This document shows, in pieces, positions 30,811 to 38,684 of a stretch of 48,518 bases of DNA. Both the position numbers and the translations under genes were made by a program. The notes under the pieces were generated by a model, which searched no databases, was not told the DNA's origin, and worked only from the letters and a program-made list of their open reading frames with translations. Source of the DNA: Caulobacteraceae bacterium (lineage in GTDB: Bacteria > Pseudomonadota > Alphaproteobacteria > Caulobacterales > Caulobacteraceae). Numbering within the stretch: position 1 is the first letter of the stretch; each line of letters opens with the position of its first letter. The stretch lies in the NCBI GenBank assembly GCA_019247715.1, contig JAFBAO010000055.1:1-48518 (forward strand). Direction: 5' to 3'.

Positions 30811-31838
30811 CGGCTTCGCAGGCCGCCCGGCCGATCAGCTTGGCCCTCCAGGGGGGCGGCGCTCACGGCGCCTTCGAATGGGGCGTCATCGATCGGCTGC
30901 TGGAAGACGGCCGGGTGGAGATCAAGGCGGTCACCGGAGCCTCGGCGGGCGCCATGAACGCGGCGGTGTTCGCCTTCGGCCTCATGGGCGGCGCGAGCGG
31001 GGCCCGCAAAGCGCTGGAAGCCTTCTGGCGCTCGGTCAGCGACGCCGGCGCCTTCCCGTTCGGACGGACCGGCGTGTGGACCGACGTCTTCAATCCCCCT
31101 TGGCTCAAGGAGACCCCGGCCTGGCGGGTGACCCAGAGCTTGCTGAGCAACTTCTCCCCCTACGAGTTCAATCCGTTCAACTTCAATCCGCTGCGCATGG
31201 CGCTCGAGAAGGCGGTGGATTTCGAGGCGCTGCGCGCGCGTTCGCCGGTCCGGCTCTACATCTCGGCCACCTCGGTGCGCGAGGGCAAGGCGCGGATCTT
31301 CCGCACCGCGGAGCTCACCTGCGACCACCTGCTGGCCTCGGCCTGCCTGCCCCACCTCTTCCAGGCGGTGATCATCGAGGGCGAGCCCTACTGGGACGGC
31401 GGCTACCTCGCCAACCCGGCCCTCTGGCCGCTGTTCTACGACCCGACCCCCGACGACATCCTGGTCGTCAACCTAAATCCCTTCCATCGGAAAGGCACGC
31501 CGAAGACCCCGGCGGAGATCCTCGACAGGCTCAACGAGATCACCTTCAACGCCTCGCTCATGGCCGAGCTGCGGGCGGTGGCCTTCGTCCAGGAACTTAT
31601 CCAGCAGGGCATGCTCGAGGAAGCGCCGAAGGGACGCTACCGGAACATGCTCATCCATGCGATCGGCGCGGACGTCTGGCTGGACGACCTTTCCGCAGAA
31701 TCGAAGTTCAACACCGACTGGCGCTTCCTGGAAGATCTCAAGAACCGGGGCCGGCGGGCCGCGGGCGCCTGGCTCGCCTCGGGTCTCGCCGAGGTCGGCG
31801 TCCGCTCGAGCGTCGACTTCCGGGCCCAGTACCTTTGA
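30807..31838 (+). CDS. Patatin-like phospholipase/esterase
   Basis: A 343-residue patatin. The oxyanion loop is LALQGGGAHGAFEWG, the nucleophile is Ser46 in GASAGAMNA, and the catalytic Asp is in WDGGYLANPAL. Patatins hydrolyse lipid or polyester acyl bonds. Because it is translationally coupled (GTGA) to 3-hydroxybutyrate dehydrogenase, a role on polyhydroxybutyrate or its oligomers, with the dehydrogenase using the product, is a reasonable inference. No signal peptide, so it should be cytoplasmic or granule-associated. Confidence 0.85.
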   Translation: MTASQAARPISLALQGGGAHGAFEWGVIDRLLEDGRVEIKAVTGASAGAMNAAVFAFGLMGGASGARKALEAFWRSVSDAGAFPFGRTGVWTDVFNPPWLKETPAWRVTQSLLSNFSPYEFNPFNFNPLRMALEKAVDFEALRARSPVRLYISATSVREGKARIFRTAELTCDHLLASACLPHLFQAVIIEGEPYWDGGYLANPALWPLFYDPTPDDILVVNLNPFHRKGTPKTPAEILDRLNEITFNASLMAELRAVAFVQELIQQGMLEEAPKGRYRNMLIHAIGADVWLDDLSAESKFNTDWRFLEDLKNRGRRAAGAWLASGLAEVGVRSSVDFRAQYL

Positions 31839-31893
31839 CGCAGGCGCCGAACCGGCGGCTTGACGCGCCCGCGAGCGTCCCCGATCAAGCCGC

Positions 31894-32853
31894 ATGGCCG
31901 TCTACACGGACATCAGCGATGCGGAGCTGGAAGCCTTTCTCGCCGGCTACGACCTGGGCGCGCCGTTGGCGTTCAAGGGGATCGCCGAGGGGGTGGAGAA
32001 CTCCAACTTCCTCCTGGAGACCCAGAAGGGTCGGTTCCTGCTGACCATCTATGAGCGGCGGGTGCGGCCCGAGGATCTGCCGTTCTTCCTCGGCTTCATG
32101 GAGCATCTGGCCAGGGCCGGATTCCCGAGCGCCACGCCGGTGCCAGACCGCCAAGGGCGCCTGCTCGGGGCGCTCAGAGACAAGCCCGCCGCCATCGTCA
32201 CCTTCCTGACCGGGCTTTCGGTGCGCCGACCGACGGCCGCCCATTGCCTGGAGGCGGGCGAGGGTCTGGCCTGGCTTCATCAGGCCGCGACGGGGTTCGG
32301 CGGCCGGCGCGAGAACGATCTCGGCCGCCAGGCCTGGCCGCAGCTTTTCGCGGGCCTCAAGGACGCCGCCGAGCAGCTGAAGCCCGGCCTCGCGGGGGCT
32401 ATCCAGAGCGATCTCGACCGCATCGCCGCAGGCTGGCCCAAGCGGCTGCCCGAGGGGCTCATCCACGCGGACTATTTCCCGGACAACGTCTTCTTCCGGG
32501 AGGGCCGGTTCGCGGCCGCCATCGACTTCTACTTCGCCGCCTGGGACGCCTTGGCCTACGACATCGGGGTCGCCCTCAACGCCTGGTGCTTCGAGCCGGA
32601 CGGGAGTTTCAACGTCACCGCCGCCCGGGCGTTCGTGGCCGGTTACGAGCGTCGCCGGCGCCTCGCGCCCGAAGAGAAGGGCGCCCTGCCGATCCTCGCC
32701 TACGGCGCGGCGGTGCGGTTCTTCCTCACCCGCCTGGCGGACTGGGGCCAAACCCCCGCCGGCGCCATGGTCAGGCCCAAGGACCCGCTCGAGTACGAGC
32801 GCAAGATCGCGGTCCATCGGGCCGGCGTCGCCCTATTCGAGGCCAGCGCGTGA
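31894..32853 (+). CDS. thrB: Homoserine kinase (ThrB2 / APH-fold type)
   Basis: A 319-residue kinase of the aminoglycoside-phosphotransferase fold used for homoserine kinase in alphaproteobacteria. Seen: [20 protein letters not shown] at the ATP site, LTIYERRV, and the catalytic loop [17 protein letters not shown] followed by [16 protein letters not shown]. It phosphorylates homoserine for threonine synthesis in the cytoplasm. Its stop overlaps the GTG of the RNase HI gene. thrB-rnhA adjacency is common in this class and supports the call. Confidence 0.92.
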   Translation: MAVYTDISDAELEAFLAGYDLGAPLAFKGIAEGVENSNFLLETQKGRFLLTIYERRVRPEDLPFFLGFMEHLARAGFPSATPVPDRQGRLLGALRDKPAAIVTFLTGLSVRRPTAAHCLEAGEGLAWLHQAATGFGGRRENDLGRQAWPQLFAGLKDAAEQLKPGLAGAIQSDLDRIAAGWPKRLPEGLIHADYFPDNVFFREGRFAAAIDFYFAAWDALAYDIGVALNAWCFEPDGSFNVTAARAFVAGYERRRRLAPEEKGALPILAYGAAVRFFLTRLADWGQTPAGAMVRPKDPLEYERKIAVHRAGVALFEASA

Positions 32854-33296
32854 CACCTGAGGTGTTGATCTACACCGACGGGGCCTGCCGGGGGAATCCG
32901 GGCCCCGGCGGCTGGGGAGCGGTGCTGCTGTTCGGCGCGCACGAGCGGGAGATCTGGGGGGGCGAAGCGCAGACCACCAACAATCGGATGGAGCTTACGG
33001 CCGCGATCGAGGCGCTCTCGGCCCTGAAACGCCCCTGCCGCGTGGAGCTGCACACCGACAGCCAGTACCTGCGCAACGGCATCAGCGAGTGGCTGCATTT
33101 GTGGAAGGCCCGCGGCTGGCGCACCATGACCAAGGGCGCGGTCAAGAACGAGGATCTCTGGCGGCGGCTCGACGAGGCCCGGCTTCGCCACCAGGTGGAT
33201 TGGCGATGGGTGCGCGGCCACGCCGGCCACGAGCTCAACGAACGGGCCGACGCCCTGGCCCGCAGAGGCCTGACGGAGCTCCTGAAGGAGACTTGA
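32850..33296 (+). CDS. rnhA: Ribonuclease HI
   Basis: A 148-residue RNase HI that removes RNA from RNA-DNA hybrids. All four catalytic acids are in place: Asp10 ([12 protein letters not shown]), Glu48 ([13 protein letters not shown]), Asp70 ([12 protein letters not shown]) and Asp134 ([10 protein letters not shown]). The basic protrusion [20 protein letters not shown] and the His loop [12 protein letters not shown] are also present. GTG start, coupled to thrB by a four-base overlap. Confidence 0.95.
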   Translation: MTPEVLIYTDGACRGNPGPGGWGAVLLFGAHEREIWGGEAQTTNNRMELTAAIEALSALKRPCRVELHTDSQYLRNGISEWLHLWKARGWRTMTKGAVKNEDLWRRLDEARLRHQVDWRWVRGHAGHELNERADALARRGLTELLKET

Positions 33297-33329
33297 CAGA
33301 GGGCGGCCCCGGGGAGACCAAGGCGAAAA

Positions 33330-33341
33330 TTCAACGTTGAA
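33330..33341. promoter_or_regulatory. Perfect palindrome TTCAACGTTGAA, probable MarR operator
   Basis: A 12-bp perfect palindrome ends five bases before the proposed TTG start of the MarR-family gene. It would sit over the promoter or leader, a usual position for autoregulation by MarR proteins. Confidence 0.55.
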
Positions 33342-33346
33342 CTATC

Positions 33347-33793
33347 TTGGCTCCATCTGCTCGCCCGCGCCCCGATCTCGAGCTTTTCACCGAGATCGCC
33401 ATCATCGATCAGCTGGCCCGCAACCGGGTCGAGAGCAGGCTGCCGGCGGGCCTTTCCTATGCAGGCCTCGCCCTCCTCAACCACTTCGCCCGGGTAGGCC
33501 GGCCGGAGAATCCGGCGAGGCTGGCGGAAGCCTTCAAGGTCACCAAGGGCGCCATGACCAACACCCTGCAGCGGCTGGAGGCGCTGGGCTTCGTCGCGGT
33601 CGCCCGGGACCCGTCGGACGGGCGGCGCAAGGTGGTGACCCTGACCGCGCGCGGGGTCCAGGCGCAGCGGGAAGCCCAGGGCGCTGTCCGCCCCCAGCTC
33701 GAGACGCTTCGTCAAGCCTTCCCGCAGGCCGACTTCGACGCCGCCCTCCCCTTCCTGCGCCGGCTGAGGGCCTGGCTCGACCAGCATCGGTGA
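33347..33793 (+). CDS. MarR-family transcriptional regulator
   Basis: A 148-residue regulator with the MarR winged helix: LSYAGLALLNHFARVG, ARLAEAFKVTKGAMTNTLQR as recognition region, the wing VARDPSDGRRKVVTLTARG, and flanking dimer helices. It starts at TTG with no clear ribosome-binding site, so the transcript may be leaderless or the start may differ slightly; no ATG or GTG is available before the conserved region. It lies after rnhA, separated by 50 bases holding a perfect palindrome. Its regulated target is unknown, since the next gene is an unnamed small protein. Confidence 0.8.
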   Translation: MAPSARPRPDLELFTEIAIIDQLARNRVESRLPAGLSYAGLALLNHFARVGRPENPARLAEAFKVTKGAMTNTLQRLEALGFVAVARDPSDGRRKVVTLTARGVQAQREAQGAVRPQLETLRQAFPQADFDAALPFLRRLRAWLDQHR

Positions 33794-33821
33794 CGGCGCC
33801 CTTCTTGCTTCGGGCCCGCGC

Positions 33822-34136
33822 ATGACGGGACCGATCGACCCAATCCGACGCCTCATGGGGCCGTCTCCCGGTCGACCTCGCCGCGGTGATGAGAAGGCCT
33901 CCCCCGCTACGGCCGCCTCGAGCCCCTCCTGGTCTGCAGGCGCCGCAGGCCTCGCCCCGGTCCGCGAACCCGCCGCGGCCTTCGCCGCGCAGCTGATCGC
34001 AGGTCCGGAACGGCGCGGTCTGCGCGGTGGGGCGCAGACCATCGGCCAGGCGCAATCGACTTATCTCGGCGCCGAGTGGTCCGGACCAGCCGACCGGCGC
34101 ACCCACCGCGGGGCCATCGCCAAGAAGGACGTCTAA
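33822..34136 (+). CDS. Conserved hypothetical protein
   Basis: A 104-residue protein. The first half is Ala/Ser/Pro-rich and probably disordered. The second half has the pattern FAAQLIAGPERRGLRGG, then AQSTYLGAEWSGPADRRT and a C-terminal AKKDV, which I have seen in short unnamed alphaproteobacterial proteins. No signal peptide or membrane segment. It follows the MarR gene by 28 bases and may be co-transcribed. Function unknown. Confidence 0.55.
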   Translation: MTGPIDPIRRLMGPSPGRPRRGDEKASPATAASSPSWSAGAAGLAPVREPAAAFAAQLIAGPERRGLRGGAQTIGQAQSTYLGAEWSGPADRRTHRGAIAKKDV

Positions 34137-34262
34137 AGCCCGATGCGACGGACTGGACCGTCCGATCGCCGGGTCGCGCCTTGGGTTCCAGCATCCAGAG
34201 CGGCCGCGGCCGCCGCGCCCTAATGGACGCAGAACAGGCTTGTCACGTGGGCCAATTCCGAC

Positions 34263-34280
34263 ATATCTTTCATCAGATAT
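34263..34280. promoter_or_regulatory. Inverted repeat ATATCT-N6-AGATAT, probable PadR operator
   Basis: An AT-rich dyad in otherwise GC-rich DNA lies 24 bases before the PadR start. AT-rich dyads over the promoter are typical autoregulatory sites of PadR proteins. The 168-base gap before the PadR gene shows nothing else clear. Confidence 0.5.
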
Positions 34281-34304
34281 ATCGCTTAGCGGTCGGAGTG
34301 ACGC

Positions 34305-34853
34305 ATGCATCGTTTTCACCATCGGCGCGAGGCCTTCGCCGCCCGCGCCTTCGGCTTTCCCGGCGGCGGCTTCAGAGGCTATCGGCCCAGGCGTGGCGAG
34401 CGCGTCTTTGACCAGGGCGACTTGCGGTTCGTGATCTTGAAGCTGATCGCCGAGTCGCCGCGCCACGGCTACGAGATCATCAAGGCCATCGAAGAGAAGG
34501 TCGGCGGCGCCTATTCGCCGAGCCCGGGCGTGATCTACCCGACGCTGACCCTCCTGGAAGAGCTTGGCTATGTGACGGTGGAGAGCGCCGACGGCGGCAA
34601 GAAGCTCTACCGCATCACCGAGGCCGGCGAGGCCGCGCTCGAGGAGAAGAAGGCCGTCATCGACGCGATCTTCCGCCGGATGGACGACATTCAGGCCTGT
34701 TTCGAGGGGCCCTCGCCCAGGATCGCGAGGGCGATGCAGAATCTGGTCGCCTCGGTCAGGCTGCGGATGCGGGCCGGGCCCCTGGATCCCAAACAACTCG
34801 ACGCCCTCACCGATGCGATCGACGAGGCGGCTCGCAAGGTCGAGAAGGTCTGA
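34305..34853 (+). CDS. PadR-family transcriptional regulator
   Basis: A 182-residue regulator. After a Gly/Arg-rich N-terminus of about 35 residues (FPGGGFRGYRPRRGER) comes the PadR winged helix: GDLRFVILKLIAESPRHGYE, AIEEKVGGAYSPSPGVIYPT, LTLLEELGYVTVESADGGKK and LYRITEAGEAALEE. A helical C-terminal domain follows for dimerisation. Many such proteins with a His/Phe/Gly/Arg-rich leader are known in proteobacteria. It probably represses its own promoter through the dyad upstream. The next gene starts ten bases after its stop. Confidence 0.88.
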   Translation: MHRFHHRREAFAARAFGFPGGGFRGYRPRRGERVFDQGDLRFVILKLIAESPRHGYEIIKAIEEKVGGAYSPSPGVIYPTLTLLEELGYVTVESADGGKKLYRITEAGEAALEEKKAVIDAIFRRMDDIQACFEGPSPRIARAMQNLVASVRLRMRAGPLDPKQLDALTDAIDEAARKVEKV

Positions 34854-34863
34854 CAGGGCTCCG

Positions 34864-35646
34864 ATGCAAGGCGCGCCGCTGGACGACCGGGGCCTGCTGC
34901 TCGGGGACGGTCTCTTCGAGACCTTGCTGTGGACGGAAGGACGCCTTGTCCTGGGGCCCGAGCACGCATCACGGATGGCCCGGGGCGCCGACGTCCTCGG
35001 CCTTCCCGCCCCGACGCTCCCCGAATTCCTGGAACTGGCCGAAAAGGCGGTCCGCGCGGCGGGCTTGAGCGGTGCGCGCGCCGCCGTCAGGGTCACCTTG
35101 ACCGCCGGCTCCGGCGGCCGCGGCCTCGATCGGCCGGAGCCCGCGCGTCCCCGCTTCTTCGCAACCGCCGCCGAGACCGCCAGGCCAGACCGGCCGGCCC
35201 GTCTGGCGATCTCGAGCGTGAGGCGGAACGCCGCCTCGCCGGCCTCGCGGCTGAAGACCCTGGCCTACCTCGACAACGTGCTCGCCCGGCGCGAGGCGCG
35301 CGCGCAAGGCGCGGACGAGGCGGTGATGCTGAACGGCGAGGGAAAGCTCGCCTGTACGGCGGCCGCCAATCTCTTCTGGGTCCGAGACCAGACCCTGTAC
35401 ACGCCGCCACCGGCGGTGGGCTGTCTGGAGGGGACAATGCGGGCCGCCGTGCTGGCGGCCGCGGCGCGGCTGGGAATTCCAGTCAGCCTGGCGCAGGAGG
35501 ACTCCGCGGCCCTCGCCGAGGCGGAGGCGATCTTCCTGACCAACAGCCTGATCGGATTGCGACTCGGCGTTTGGGCGGGCGGCGCCGATCCGGAGCCGCA
35601 CATGCTCGTCGACCGCCTCGCCGCGGCGGTGCGGAACCTCGCCTGA
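34864..35646 (+). CDS. pabC: Class IV aminotransferase fold, probable aminodeoxychorismate lyase
   Basis: A 260-residue PLP enzyme of fold type IV. Features: DDRGLLLGDGLFETLLWTEG near the N-terminus, the PLP lysine in SRLKTLAYLDNVLARREA, DEAVMLNGEGKLACTAAANL and LYTPPPAVGCLEGTMR. The GDGLFET signature and length fit aminodeoxychorismate lyase, which makes 4-aminobenzoate for folate; a D-amino-acid or branched-chain aminotransferase role is possible. The usual Glu before the TxxNLF motif is Cys here (KLACTAAANLF), which may shift specificity. Confidence 0.7.
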   Translation: MQGAPLDDRGLLLGDGLFETLLWTEGRLVLGPEHASRMARGADVLGLPAPTLPEFLELAEKAVRAAGLSGARAAVRVTLTAGSGGRGLDRPEPARPRFFATAAETARPDRPARLAISSVRRNAASPASRLKTLAYLDNVLARREARAQGADEAVMLNGEGKLACTAAANLFWVRDQTLYTPPPAVGCLEGTMRAAVLAAAARLGIPVSLAQEDSAALAEAEAIFLTNSLIGLRLGVWAGGADPEPHMLVDRLAAAVRNLA

Positions 35647-35657
35647 CCTTCGCGATG

Positions 35658-36128
35658 CTAGGGGGTCGTCGGTGAAGCGGCGACGCTAGAGGTCTGACTC
35701 GCGGCCGGCGCGAATGCGTTTCGCATCGCACCGAATAGGGACGAGCCCAGGGAGCCGGCGTCGTCCAACACCTGATCGTCGACTTTCCGGCATTCCGGCG
35801 CACAGGAGTAGAGACGGGTGTCGCGCCCCGCCACCAAGGTGATGTGTCCCACCTGCGGCTTGCCCACCAGAACCTCGCTGTTCATCAGCAGCCGCCCGCG
35901 CGGACCGGTGATGATGAGATTGGTCGCCCCGAGCGCCTTGCCGGTGATGATCAGGTGCCGCTGGTCCGCCAAGGTCACGTCGGCGACGGTCGGGTTGCCG
36001 ACGATGACGTCCGAGGCGGGGGCGCCCAGCGTGACCCGGACGGCGTGGTCGAGAGGAACGCCGATGGTGGCGGCGAGAACCTGGGCCGGGGCGAGCGCCG
36101 AGAGGAGGGCGAGGGCGAGTCTGGACAT
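35658..36128 (-). CDS. Exported protein with CpaC-like pilus-formation N-terminal domain
   Basis: A 156-residue protein with a signal peptide (MSRLALALLSALAPAQVLAA). It is followed by the domain found at the N-terminus of secretins such as CpaC: IGVPLDHAVRVTLGAPASDV, VGNPTVADVTLADQRHLIIT, GKALGATNLIITGPRGRLLM. The secretin body is missing; instead there is a short C-terminal tail with two Cys (SCAPECRK). It lies near, but opposite to, the tad locus that encodes the full CpaC. A helper role for the pilus secretin is an inference. Confidence 0.7.
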   Translation of the reverse strand: MSRLALALLSALAPAQVLAATIGVPLDHAVRVTLGAPASDVIVGNPTVADVTLADQRHLIITGKALGATNLIITGPRGRLLMNSEVLVGKPQVGHITLVAGRDTRLYSCAPECRKVDDQVLDDAGSLGSSLFGAMRNAFAPAASQTSSVAASPTTP

Positions 36129-36174
36129 GCGCGAAGGCTCCGCCGGAATGGTCAAGAAAGACTGAACGGGGCCC

Positions 36175-37320
36175 TCACCGCGCGTGCGCGGCCTTCCAGG
36201 CCATCGCCTGGGCCAGGCGGCTCTTCAACGGCGGGTGGGTGTAGAGGACCGCCCTGGCCAGAGGGCCCGGATCCACGTCCTGGTGATCCCAGTTGCGCAC
36301 CAGGAAGGCGGCCAGGCCGTCCGGCTCGCGCGCCTCGTCCAGGGAGTAGGCGTCGGCGCGGACGTTCACCCATTGAATGTAGCCTGCGAAGACGACCGTC
36401 GAGGCCGCCAGGGCCGCCGCGCCGATGACAGCGGCCGCCGCCAGGCCCTCCGGATCGCCCGGACCTTCGACACCGGTCCCGCCCATCCACTTCGCCAGCG
36501 GCCGGCAGGCGGCCTGGACGGCCAGGCAGGCGACCAAGGCCAGGAGCCCTGCCAGCAGATAGATCGAGAAGATGTCGCCGTGCGCGTAGTGTCCCATCAG
36601 GTGGGCGGCGAACGCCCGCGCCTCGGCGACGGTCGCGCGCCCCAGGGCCGGCCCCACCACCACGACCGCGCGGCCGAAGCCGCCCGTGACGTCGATGTCC
36701 ATGTCCGCGCGCCTGGAAACATAGATCTGGCGCGCCGGAAGGCCGGTCGTTCGGATAAGGTCGGACAGGCCGCGGGTTGTGGCGGTGGTGGGCGCCGGCG
36801 CCATGGGCGGACCGCTCGAGAGCGCATAGGGAAGCCAGCCCCAGGCCAGGCTGATCACGATCGCCGCCGCGCCGGCCGCCCACGGCCAGGCCCGAGGCGC
36901 CTTGCGCATCATGAACTGCAAGGGAGGGGCGGCCAGGATCGCCAGACCCGCCAGCGGCGGGGCGGCGACCAGCGCCGCCGTCAAATGGCCGCCGTACGAA
37001 GTCGCCGAGGCGCCGTTTAGGAGCCAGTCGCAGCGCCAACCTACGACGGCGTCGAACGGCGCCCGGACGAGGAGCACGGCGAGCGCCAAGCCTCCGCCCA
37101 GCCCCGCGCTCGCCAGCCACGGCCTGGGGCCATCGCGCTCGATCGCGGCGCGCAGCCGCGCCAGCCACCCGAGCCTCGCCGCCGCGAAACAAACCCCGAC
37201 GACGAGCGCCCAGCCGACGCACCAGCCCCAAAGCCGCGTCTCCGTCGCCGCCGCTGCGGCGGCCCGCTCCGCCAGCGGCAGGGCGGTCAGCCACGCGTCG
37301 ATCGGGGCGACGGCCGTCAT
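36175..37320 (-). CDS. M48-like membrane protein lacking catalytic Glu (pseudo-peptidase)
   Basis: A 381-residue membrane protein with several hydrophobic helices (about 30-50, 70-90, 110-135, 145-165, 250-275, 295-315). The central region resembles M48/Ste24 peptidases: IYVSRRADMDIDVTGGFGRA, VVVVGPALG, then AEARAFAAHLMGHYAHGD. Where active members have HExxH, this protein has H240-L-M-G-H244. The usual downstream Glu of ExxAD is replaced (NVRADAY, Asn319). The THP motif (YTHPPLKSRL) remains. Proteolysis is therefore unlikely. Its ATG overlaps the hydroxylase stop as ATGA. Confidence 0.7.
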   Translation of the reverse strand: MTAVAPIDAWLTALPLAERAAAAAATETRLWGWCVGWALVVGVCFAAARLGWLARLRAAIERDGPRPWLASAGLGGGLALAVLLVRAPFDAVVGWRCDWLLNGASATSYGGHLTAALVAAPPLAGLAILAAPPLQFMMRKAPRAWPWAAGAAAIVISLAWGWLPYALSSGPPMAPAPTTATTRGLSDLIRTTGLPARQIYVSRRADMDIDVTGGFGRAVVVVGPALGRATVAEARAFAAHLMGHYAHGDIFSIYLLAGLLALVACLAVQAACRPLAKWMGGTGVEGPGDPEGLAAAAVIGAAALAASTVVFAGYIQWVNVRADAYSLDEAREPDGLAAFLVRNWDHQDVDPGPLARAVLYTHPPLKSRLAQAMAWKAAHAR

Positions 37321-38141
37321 GCCGCCGCGCGTGCCGCTTTCGTCGCCGGCGCCAGGCCGAGGCGCTCCGCGTAGACCACGAAGGGATAGGCGAGTTGCCC
37401 CAGGAAGTGGGGCGGAACGCCCTCGACGCCGTAATCGCGAGGCAGGATGCCCTTGGGCATGTAGAAGGTGCCGAAGATCACGTCGAGAATTGGAAAGGTC
37501 GGCGCGAAGTTGCGGTTGCGGACGCTCGGGTCGCGAACGTGGTGCCACCGATGGAACACCGGGCTGGCGAGCAGGTAGCGGAACGGACCGAAGGTCCAGT
37601 CGAGATTGGCGTGCACGAGCGCGCTGGCCACCAGGTTGAACGGCCCGATGATGACGAACGCGAGCGGCGAGAAGCCGGCCAGCTTCACGAGGGTGACCGC
37701 GCCCGTATTGTAGAGAATGAAGTTGACCGGATGGAACCGGTAGGCGGTCGTCCAGTCCACCTGTTCGGCGCTGTGGTGGATGGCATGAAACGGCCACAAC
37801 GCCCGACCGTGGAACAGCCGGTGCAGCCAATACTGGATGAAGTCCAGAGCGAGGAGGATCAGGATCGCCTGGACCAGCAGCGGCGCGTGGCTCGCCCAGC
37901 CATAGCCGGCTGCGATGGCGGCCAACAGGCCGGCTGAGTGAGTCGGCGCCAAGGTCTGGGCGGCGGCCTTCAGAAATAGGCCGCCGAGGTCCGCATAGAA
38001 GATCGCGGAAAACCAGTAGAGCGCATCGTCCGCCAGCTCTCGGCGCGCGAATCTGGGCTGCTCTCTGTTGCAGGGGCAGATCCCCGCCAGCAGTCCGAAA
38101 GCGAGGAACAGGACCCCGAGATTGATGATCGACCAGGGCAT
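37317..38141 (-). CDS. Sterol-desaturase/fatty-acid-hydroxylase family protein
   Basis: A 274-residue membrane di-iron hydroxylase. The histidine clusters that bind the iron pair are present: LHRLFHGRALWPFHAIHHSA and FHRWHHVRDPSVRNRNFAPT. Hydrophobic helices lie on both sides. The family hydroxylates or desaturates lipids, carotenoids or hopanoid-type compounds; the substrate is unknown. The ATG with GGAACGGGA before it was chosen; a GTG nine codons earlier is possible. It is coupled to the M48-like gene and divergent from the pilins. Confidence 0.85.
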   Translation of the reverse strand: MPWSIINLGVLFLAFGLLAGICPCNREQPRFARRELADDALYWFSAIFYADLGGLFLKAAAQTLAPTHSAGLLAAIAAGYGWASHAPLLVQAILILLALDFIQYWLHRLFHGRALWPFHAIHHSAEQVDWTTAYRFHPVNFILYNTGAVTLVKLAGFSPLAFVIIGPFNLVASALVHANLDWTFGPFRYLLASPVFHRWHHVRDPSVRNRNFAPTFPILDVIFGTFYMPKGILPRDYGVEGVPPHFLGQLAYPFVVYAERLGLAPATKAARAAA

Positions 38142-38353
38142 TCCCGTTCCACTGTTGTTCCTGGTCACGTTACGTTGGCGAGGCCTAAGGTTGTGTAAAA
38201 TAGCGCTCGACGTCCCCGATCGGCGCTTGCAGAACCGCGGCCCCTTGCATCTGCGCCCCGCCGAGCGCGACTACATGGAAATCGGCGTTTGGTTAAATGT
38301 AAATAATAGTAAATTCCAGGAAACCACGACAAGTTTGAGAATAGAATTGGCCG

Positions 38354-38368
38354 TTTACAGCCGATTAA
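38354..38368. promoter_or_regulatory. CtrA-like box TTTA-N7-TTAA before the first pilin
   Basis: TTTA and TTAA are spaced by seven bases, one mismatch from the CtrA consensus TTAA-N7-TTAA, about 90 bases before the pilin start. The 287-base gap here is notably AT-rich for this genome. In Caulobacter crescentus, pilA is activated by CtrA, so cell-cycle control is a reasonable inference. A weaker second site lies near 38293-38306 (TTAA, seven bases, TAAT). Confidence 0.5.
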
Positions 38369-38455
38369 GGCCGTTAGGGCATATTGGGCATCTCGAGGGG
38401 GCAACAGGCCTCGGTCGGCTTGATCCCTCAATTGTCGCTACTAAGGAGATCGAGC

Positions 38456-38623
38456 ATGTCGAAGTTCATTTCGCGTTTCGTGAAGGACGAATCCGGCGCC
38501 ACGGCGATCGAATACGGCCTCATCGTCGCCCTCATCGCGGTCGTCATCATCGGCGCGGTGACCACTCTGGGCACCAACCTGAACACCAGCCTGAGCAAGG
38601 CCGGCAGCGCCATCGGCCGCTAA
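38456..38623 (+). CDS. pilA: Flp/Fap-type pilin, copy 1
   Basis: A 55-residue type IVb pilin. The leader MSKFISRFVKDESG is cut after Gly by CpaA. The mature protein begins ATAIEYGLIVALIAVVIIGA, with the Glu-Tyr pair and hydrophobic assembly helix of Flp pilins, then TTLGTNLNTSLSKAGSAIGR. AAGGAG before the ATG is a good ribosome-binding site. It is the first of three tandem copies and the one nearest the CtrA-like box, so it is probably the major pilin. Confidence 0.93.
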   Translation: MSKFISRFVKDESGATAIEYGLIVALIAVVIIGAVTTLGTNLNTSLSKAGSAIGR

Positions 38624-38641
38624 TCGTTGACCCGCGAGAAA

Positions 38642-38669
38642 AGGAGCCGCGGCGCAAGCCGCGGCTCCT
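38642..38669 (+). terminator. Perfect 12-bp hairpin between pilin copies 1 and 2
   Basis: AGGAGCCGCGGC and its exact complement enclose a GCAA tetraloop, 19 bases past the pilin stop. No T-run follows, so it may stabilise the abundant pilin mRNA or weaken readthrough rather than stop it. Confidence 0.55.
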
Positions 38670-38684
38670 GACGGGAGACGAACA

